Assembly: GCA_023653785.1 (NCBI GenBank)
Contig: JAMKCH010011875.1
Coordinates: forward strand, 62,001-126,000
Direction: 5' to 3'
DNA from: Ophioderma brevispina
Taxonomy: Eukaryota; Echinodermata; Ophiuroidea; Amphilepidida; Ophiodermatidae
Length of the DNA stretch: 64,000 nucleotides
In this document: positions 56,800 through 64,000 of the stretch, piece by piece
How the letters are laid out: each line of letters begins with the position of its first letter
How positions within the stretch are numbered: position 1 is the stretch's first letter
Made by a program: the position numbers and the translations under genes
Notes under the pieces: model-generated
What the model was told of the DNA's origin: nothing
The model's database searches: none
The model's input: the letters and a program-made list of their open reading frames with translations, nothing else

Positions 56800-59700
56800 G
56801 CCTGTTAAGCTGTCTATGCAAGCCAAGCAACCCACTTTTGTAAATCTGTGACATGCATGCATAGTAAAACCCCTCCTCCAGTTAAGATCCAAGTGCAAAC
56901 TTGTCATCCTCAGCTGAGTGTCCCACATCCTATCCCTGATATGCATCAACAACCAATCCTCATCTACCCGCTCCCCACATCCAAGGAGATTCAACATCGA
57001 ACTGTAACTCATCATGGTGATTCTATCCCTAAATCTCAATGGGAGGGCTCTCTCCAACGATTTAAGGTTATAACAGATTGGAATTCCAGGTGCATCGCTA
57101 GAACTCTGGTAAAACCTTGTTTCCAGATTTCACTGCTGAACTGACACCTACATGTATAATCATTCATTGTGGAACCACACCAAATTTGCTACCCTCATAT
57201 ACCCCTAATGCTTGGACTTTCTTTGCAAACTTGTTCAAAATCATCGTGGAAACTAATCATGCTATTTCAATTGCTTGTCTTCTTTGACTGCAGCAGAATT
57301 CACAATATCAGGTAGGGCTAATTTCGGGCTCCAAGGAATAAATGCTCGCCTCCTCAGAAATGTACAAGAACTGAATGGACATTTATTGATAACTCTAATT
57401 ATTGCTATGACACTTTCACATGATGGACTCCCGCCCTTAAGTATAAAAGAACACAACAACTTGCAAGAACTTTTAGTGCTTTTTTAGGTGTGCAATTGTT
57501 GCCAAGTTATTGAACAGGTAATGTGTTAAATGGCAAAATTAAATTCAAATATTATATATATGTATCATCAACAATTCACCTTGTTGTACTTTGTACAAAG
57601 AAATGGTTAATCGCGATGTTTATAGTATCTTTGTACAAATTGTTTTTGTTGGATTATTCATGTTACGTGTATTATATTGATGAACTTGATTACAATCGTC
57701 AATTCAAACAACTGGTATTCGTAATTTTTTTTTCACCAAAATACAATGGACGAAATGCCTCACACTGAGACATTATTGATCTTCATCTTAAAGTTACAAA
57801 AGGGTCTTAAAATGCTCTGTCAAATATTCAAGGCCTGATTCATAAGGTAGCACCATTGAACTTCTCTGAAAAAATTGATATTCAAATTCTTGTATGTATT
57901 TTCTACATGGTAACTCCGATGATCTTGATAATTGCAGAAATTCCAAATTCCTGGTTACAATATCTTCAATTGGATAGGTCACAATGGTCTTTCAGTGTAA
58001 GTGTTGTTTGCTATTCCGGAGATTTATGTAGGTAAACACAATATTGATGTTCCATGATTGAGAGCTTGTAAGCACTATTTATATTGACATCAATTTGCCA
58101 AAACACCTAAACCAATTTTAATTGGAATATTTACACAGACCAACCCAGTTCACATTGTGACTATTTAGAAAAGCTGATAATTATGTTTTCAGAAATATAA
58201 CAGTTCTGTATGATGATGTATATATTCTTGGGGGATTTCAATGTTGATAAAAATAAACCTGTGATGCTAAAAGATTCCTAAATTGCAAATAATGTCAGCA
58301 TGCACACAATTAATCAATGAATTAACCAGAATAACCAGCACAAGTAGACAGTAATTATTGATTGATCTTTGTATCCAACCCAGATCATCTGTAAACTTCC
58401 GGAGTTCATAGTTTAGGTCTCAGTGACCACTCCTTGGTATTTGTAGTGCGAAATCAAAAAGCTTAAGCTTCTGCGAAGATTAATAAATCAAGGTGGCTTT
58501 ACACATTCAGTGAAATATGATTTATAATACAGTATACCAAAGTACTGATTGGGACGTGTGACCAAATTCATAATATTAAATAACTGGTTTATTATGCACT
58601 TATGGGGCATGTACCTTTCAATATGTAATGTGATTAGCAGCCCCAAGCAAAGAAAAAAAGATTAAAGAGTACTTACCTGAATGGGTTAATAATGACTTCC
58701 TAAACTTACTAAAGTACAAAGGACTACTACTTTTGATATAGCTCCATAAAATAAATGATCCTGAGGATTTTGAATAAGTCCAAGCAAGTCACTAGGAACA
58801 AGTCAACTAAATATGAGACTCTATCTTAATAAAATTATTGTAATGATGCTATTGTTAACAACTTGCATGATAGTAAAATTTGGTGGAACGATCAAGAAGT
58901 GTTATTCCTGGTAAAAATCTACTGTCATGCCTAATGTAAATTCTTAATGATGTTGTGAAATCCAAAAGAACTGCTGATAAATTTAACCATGATTTCACAC
59001 TTCTAAGGTAATGAGCCTAGGTAAACAATTTTTGGTAAAGCAATTATTGTACTTGTATTCTATTTAGTATACTACTCGTCGTACAAATAGTTTCAACAAT
59101 TTCATGAAAATTTTCAAGAATGTATGTCATGACAAATTCTTAACATGACAAATAATCAATCCACGTGGACTTGATCATTTAATGTAAATGTTGAAATTAG
59201 CTGCTCTTATATATCAAACCAAATGTCTTGCTTATATCTGTAAGTTTATCATTAAGTAAAGGTGTCTTCCCTGAAAAGTGGAAGAGAGCGAAAATAACTC
59301 CATTTACAAATCGGGAGACGCATCCGAACGTTTGGAATTAAGGCCTAATCGTGTTTCCCAATTCTGTCAAATATTATTGGAAAGGGGCCATCCATGATAT
59401 TCTAATTTAACTGATGCAGCACTTTCTTCTATGCTCCAATCTGGCTTTCGTGCCAACCACTCCACGGCTTCTACTTTACTTGATGTTGAAGACTTTATCC
59501 TAAAAAACTTGGGTATATGGATACGGGTTATGCGACACTGCGTACTCATATTTCGTGACTTAATAAGAGCGTTCTGACACACGGTCAACCGATGCAATTC
59601 TACCTTGAAAAACTTCAGAGCTATGTTCCCTGGAATAGTTGGTACTGAATATCAGTGTTTAAATCTTTCTTGAGCATAGTCTTCAAACTGTCAGTGTTAA

Positions 59701-60935
59701 TTCTGAGCTTTCAATTTTAATAATGTTAATATAGGAATTCCTCAATGGTTCTATCTTGGACCACCTCCGAAAAAAAAAAACTTCATTATCTTTGTTAATT
59801 GTCTGCCAAGTGCCCTTAATTAACGCAAAACTTGTCATGTATGCTGTATGAAAAAAACAAACCAGTTCATTAATGTGGCACAAGCACAAACTGCTCGCTG
59901 AGGCAGAGTCAATTAGAATCATGTCTGCATCATGTAGCTAGGTGGCTTCCATAGCACCAAACTAACTCTTAATGTAGAAAAAACAGTTACTGATATTTGG
60001 CACCAACCATATGCTTGAAGACTGGACAGTGATTAATGTAATGTTTGATGGTCAAATGATTGAGCCAGTCTCTGAATTTAAATATCTTGGTGTCAACTTT
60101 GATCCAAAATTGTCTTGGTGTAATCCTGTTGATTATATCTTAAAATAATTTCTAAAAGAATTTTTGTTTTAAAGCGTTTCAATAACTTCTTCTTCCATGC
60201 AGTAACCTTTTGTTATTTTCAAATGCTCTTGTTATGCCTCACTTGGATTATGGAAGTACTGTTTGGAGCAATTTTTCTGTAGAACTTTCATAACCAAACT
60301 GTCAAGTTCTTCATAAGCAACTTGCCAGGAACATTTTTTATCACTGATATTTTGGACACATGTAACTTACACATGATGAGTATGTTTACATTGGGTAAAA
60401 CTATAATGAGAGATGGGAAAAACATCTTCTCGTTCTTGTTTTTAAATTGTTTAAAACTTTCAGGCCCATCATATCTTATCAATCACAGTGCAAATTTGTC
60501 CATCATAATCACACTTATTCTACAAGAAATTCCACAACAACAGTCTTATTGTTCCAAGATGTAAAACAATTCAGATCTGAGAACCTTCCATGTAAGAGGT
60601 GCCAACAGCTGGAATAATATCTCACCACAGATTTGTTCAGAACTGTCCAACATGTCTATAGGCCCTTTAATGCACTCTTAATATTCATTCACCAGTAGTT
60701 ACAATTGTTTCCTTGTGTATTGTAATATTTTGCTTATTGTACATTAACTGATTTTGTGCCCTGCATATCATTAATATTTCCGATTTCTCACTGGTTACTC
60801 ATTTGGCAATCATTTATATAAACCTTGTCATGTAAATATGTCTTTGTTATGATGGCCTACTTGGAAAACAGTGGGCTTGACATCTGAGTAGTTTTTACCC
60901 AACTAAATGAAAGAATAATAAATAAATAAATTTAG
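56800..60935 (+). pseudogene. Degenerate CR1-type LINE with esterase-type ORF1
   Basis: Plus-strand blocks occur in order. Around 57150-57480, IIIHCGT and later a D-G-L-P-P-L-S block resemble an SGNH-hydrolase ORF1. At about 58228, ILGDFNVDKNKP is the endonuclease block and at about 58420, GLSDHSLVFVV. At 59160-59310 there is GLDHL, then LSLSKGVFPEKWKRAKITPF. At about 59455, HSTASTLLDV is followed by an eroded RT core. At 60070, FKYLGVNFDPKLSW, and near 60600, WNNISP. The 3' end is AATAATAAATAAATAAAT at 60915-60932. Dozens of stops and shifts. The 5' limit may reach about 56.1 kb. It stops 40 bp before FAMeT exon A3. Confidence 0.8.
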
Positions 60936-60971
60936 TGATTTTATTATTTGGAAATGTTTTTGCTTTGACAG

Positions 60972-61135
60972 CTTCTTCTCCAACATCACAACTCTCCGTT
61001 GCATACGAGTACCATAGCGCTCTTCCACCGATACCATAGATCTCAAAGAATCATTACCTTCCAGGTCAATCTGGAATGAACGCCTTCCTTTCATTTCTTC
61101 AGAAAACAAGAAAACAGAGAAAAATGTATGAAATA
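60972..61135 (+). pseudogene. FAMeT domain 3, exon A, damaged
   Basis: An acceptor TTTGACAG and a phase-1 donor GTAGGT enclose 164 nt. In shifting frames they read AYEYHSALPPIP, then RIITFQVNLE and ending KMYEI. This is the same order as exons A1 and A2 (L-P-x-V/I-P, ITF-V, MYEI). There is a stop after LPPIP and at least two frame changes. The exit phase (1) and the MYEI ending are intact. The LINE at 56.8-60.9 kb ends just upstream. Confidence 0.7.
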
Positions 61136-61502
61136 GGTAGGTGGCAGAAGTTCCACCATGCTATAAAAATACTATGCAAGTATGTGCAAATTAAATTATT
61201 AAAATCAATTTTTGAAACTGAAGTCTATTTCAAATTCAATAGAAAGGCAATATAATACTATGTTCAAAATATGTACAATACAGTACAAAAAAGATACATT
61301 CCCGTGGTTGAACTAGAGTTCGAGTAATAAGTTGCGATCGAAACTAGTCACGAGATATCATTAATTCAAATTCCCGTGCTCCTCTTGACGTTGAATATAA
61401 GTCCTACACTTCAATATACCTTAACCCCTGACAATTGTAAGGCCATCGCCTACTTTATAATCATGGCAGGATTTATAATGTTCTTACTTTGTCCTTGCTT
61501 AG

Positions 61503-61762
61503 TGTTGGGTGTAGAAAAGAACCAGAAGTCCGCATCAAGTTTGGAGGAGACTTTAAGACTACAGAAGGTTCCAACGGAGAATTTACTGAGGCCAAGACGC
61601 TTTCGACACTTTGTACATCTCTCTTGAGGGCGGTATCCCGGTTGGTCTTGTCGTCATTAAGCCTTTAAAGTGTGCACTTCAAGACTATATTGACATAGCG
61701 GTATAGGATTTCTCTGTACGGACTTTGAAAGTACGGTACTTGGGAGTTCAGCAGTACAGTTG
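61503..61762 (+). pseudogene. FAMeT domain 3, exon B, damaged
   Basis: Between TTGCTTAG and GTAAG. Frame fragments read VLGVEKNQK, RFRHF, LYISLEGGIPVGLV and IGFLCTDF. They parallel exon B1 (LLGCDKNEK, FRHFYIAFDEGIRVGFV, LGFCTG). At least three or four frame changes are needed. The phase-1 boundaries are as in B1. It follows A3 by 367 bp, giving a third A-B pair. Confidence 0.75.
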
Positions 61763-62482
61763 GTAAGTAGATATTAACTTTTATAACCGGACCCTCTGGG
61801 CTACTTCTAGCCCAGACGCTTCAGCCAGTTCGCGCTGTTTAGCGCAGTGAAGCTTGACCATTGCTAACAGCTAGTGCGACATAAGGAATATCTAATCTAA
61901 CCGGAACCTGCCTCTTTGATTGTAACATATTTTCTCGCCATCGCCTCTAGGCTGTTGTTCAATGAAACTGTAACCCGATAATTGTGCCGGCTGCATGTCA
62001 CAACCGTCCAATCTTTACCGCTAAAATGCTTGGTGTGAGGCCCAGAAATTGGCCTAGCAATGGGTTCCAGGTATAAAGTGCTTTAGATTAAGCCAAACAC
62101 CCTAAAAATATAATCAATGACTGATAATAGCCGATAATTTAGCAAACAAAACATGACCTGTCCCGCTATAACGTGATCTTAGTGTATATATAATAAGACC
62201 GATGTACGTGTATTTCAACTACATCTTTCTCGTAATTATCAAAGATTTGCGATAAAGAAGGTAGGAATTTCTGATCGAGCCTGAAGGGGGAGGAAGAGAG
62301 GGGGAAGAAGTGAGCAAGAGAAAGCAATTCAATATTGGGATGCCAAATGTTTATGTGGAGGGGGAATGTATCACAGCATTTCACAGTAAGGTGTTGCTCA
62401 CCCAGAAAAGTTATAGGGAACCCACGTACGTACATAAACGATACAGCCGCTGAGCTCGCACTTTCTGTCTTACCTGGCGCAG
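61763..62482. other. Intron-like stretch, nothing recognised
   Basis: Separates damaged FAMeT exons B3 and A4. A G+A-rich run lies at about 62281-62325. Confidence 0.45.
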
Positions 62483-62605
62483 TGCTACGACCTACCTATG
62501 GTACCCAAAGACAGAAAGAAGATCACTTTCGAGTCCAGGCGGAGAGTGATGTGAAAATATCACCTCGTCAAAAGAGACGATAGTAGACCATGTGTATGAT
62601 ATCGG
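62483..62605 (+). pseudogene. FAMeT domain 4, exon A, damaged and short
   Basis: After CTGGCGCAG, one frame reads CYDLPMVPKDRKKITF and the next RVQAESDVKIS. The end corresponds to V-Y-D-I before GGTAGG. This matches exon A1 (LPQVPEDRKTITFRVKADRDAYIS...YEI) with at least two shifts and a shorter N-terminal part. No B exon follows before 64000; a MITE begins 33 bp downstream. Confidence 0.65.
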
Positions 62606-62637
62606 GTAGGACATTAACTTGTAGTATGTGACATTAA

Positions 62638-62860
62638 GCGGCATTTGGGGGCTGGCACCTTTTCATAAATGTCAAATTTCTTCAATTTGCTCGCAATAAT
62701 AGTCTATGCCTTGGAAAATAAAGATATATTTTACACATAAAAGTCACATACCCAACACAGATGGACAATATTAAGAGCCTAAAGATATCCATGTAATTGT
62801 AGGCTACATTTTAGGTTTGCTGTAACTTTTTCATCAACAAATGTGTCACAAAAAAAAAAA

Positions 62861-62946
<86 letters not shown>

Positions 62947-63248
62947 TACGAGGATCAATAACTCGTACTCACTGATATTAAACCCACAAAGGTCCCAGAC
63001 CGGTCAAACAAGGTGCATGCCTTGTGAAGCCACTCCGTGTGTGTTTGCTGTGTTTACCAGCATTTAATTCTGCTGAATTATGTCGCCGGCGACATTAATT
63101 AATAAATCGTCGGTTTCCCGTAAGCTCGCTGATTTGGGCTTAATCATTCTGGTGAGGGCTAAGAGATATCAAAGTTTTACACCCATGCAAAAATAATCAA
63201 TTTGACAAGCTCTTAAGGATGCACATTTTTCAAAGTGCCAGTGTCTCT
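62638..63248. mobile_element. TTAA-targeting MITE, second copy
   Basis: Matches 43495-44024 throughout (GCGGCA start, TCGCCGGCGAC palindrome, GTGCCAGTGTCTCT end). TTAA lies on both sides (62634-62637, 63249-62352 in register, i.e. 63249-63252). It is enlarged by an internal A-rich run at 62850-62943. Confidence 0.85.
62848..62943 (+). repeat. Poly-A run inside the MITE
   Basis: About 95 bases nearly all A, with single C and G interruptions. The corresponding place in the other MITE copy reads TGTGTATATTACATG with no A-run. The lysine ORF here is meaningless. Confidence 0.95.
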
Positions 63249-63252
63249 TTAA

Positions 63253-64000
63253 AGAGTCCACAGCACATTTCCAGTAAAATACCACACTTCTTAAAATGCC
63301 TGAATAAACTATAAGGACTTTTTGTATTGAAACTAAAACCATTTAACCACCAGATGTTTTCATTCAAGTAGGCCAGCCTTTCCCTTCCCTCGTGAAATGG
63401 AAAAGTCAAAATCTGACCTCATGATATATCTTTACTATCACACTCTTACTCTTTACTATCACAATCTATACACCACTAATCCCCGACCACACTGTAATTC
63501 TATGGGAAACTGACACCTTTGAGCATTTCTTTCACCTTCTAACTCTCACAGAGGAAATACAACAACACCACCCAAAAGTACGCTAAAATCACCAAGGCAA
63601 TGCAAGAAAATATTCCACCCATTATTTTATCCCTTACAGCAGTCATGCTCTTAGGCATTGCATAATTTTGCACTTCTATCACATGGATGGAAGAACCCGA
63701 TATACAACCAAATTAGAATAAGTGGCATGCCTGAACAGGACCTGAATCCAGTTCTGAAATAAAATTCCAAGGGTAGTAGAAACATTATTTATCCCGAAAT
63801 CAAGATAACCCAACCCGTTAATGAACCATTCATTTTGTTTCTATCTCAACCTCCGCTCTGAATGATCATGCTATCGTACTATTGTGCCTTATCTCACACA
63901 AAAAAATATGCTAGATTTAATTCGGTTCGATCCTTGGCCCTAGTAATAACCCGTATTAACTAAGTAAGGTATGTTGTCAACATCGTGTAAGTTTTGCGAA
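63253..64000. other. No gene recognised
   Basis: A+T-rich. Only a fragment of the CCCGTATTAACTAAGTA repeat near 63950 was noted. Confidence 0.4.

Noticed and set aside
62843..63067. Lys-rich ORF
   Set aside because: It reads through the poly-A run inside a MITE.
35448..64000. Ion-channel (transmembrane) exons of a TRPM protein
   Set aside because: I looked for hydrophobic exons with TRPM pore or TRP-box motifs on the plus strand and found none.

Overview
This is a eukaryotic, animal-type genomic window (about 62% A+T by eye). It has short coding exons with GT-AG introns and a dense load of non-LTR retrotransposons, TIR/foldback DNA elements, SINE-like pieces and simple repeats. There are no operons and no long host ORFs. 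The recognisable exons belong to two families. One is the N-terminal SLOG/LSDAT region of TRPM channels. The other is the Methyltransf_FA ('farnesoic acid O-methyltransferase', FAMeT) domain. With the repeat types seen, an invertebrate deuterostome (echinoderm, hemichordate or cephalochordate) is the most likely source. That is inference; no single diagnostic marker fixes it.

Layout. 1-11.6 kb: mostly intergenic or intronic, with MITEs, a foldback element, a Penelope-like fragment, a tandem repeat, a SINE and one possible exon (5120-5309). 11.66-16.55 kb: four plus-strand TRPM/SLOG exons whose splice phases agree, apart from one 1-nt frameshift inside the second. 16.2-20.7 kb: a 2.2-kb direct tandem duplication; its second copy carries an indel-ridden copy of the fourth exon. 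20.7-34.65 kb: a 7-kb direct tandem duplication made of two nested LINEs. 34.9-35.45 kb: two more exons, probably the later part of the same TRPM-like gene. 35.75-37.97 kb: a triplicated ~1-kb repeat. 41.6-48.5 kb: phase-1 FAMeT exons in A-B-A-B order, separated by DNA elements and a LINE 3' end that is itself split by a MITE. 49.2-60.9 kb: repeats, including a ~4-kb degenerate CR1-type LINE. 60.97-62.6 kb: the FAMeT array resumes (A-B-A) as damaged exons.

How the genes may fit together. All confident host exons lie on the plus strand. TRPM SLOG exons come first and FAMeT exons follow, with no channel (transmembrane) exons in between. The window could hold a channel-less TRPM-like SLOG gene followed by a tandem-FAMeT gene, or one gene fusing the two. 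The phases of the exons at 35447 and 41617 do not match directly, so a fusion would need at least one unseen exon.

Caution on sequence quality. The two large duplications differ mainly by 1-3 nt indels, many in homopolymers, with identical stretches next to noisy ones. This looks like unpolished long-read gap filling, so some 'pseudogenic' frameshifts and even the duplications may be assembly artefacts.
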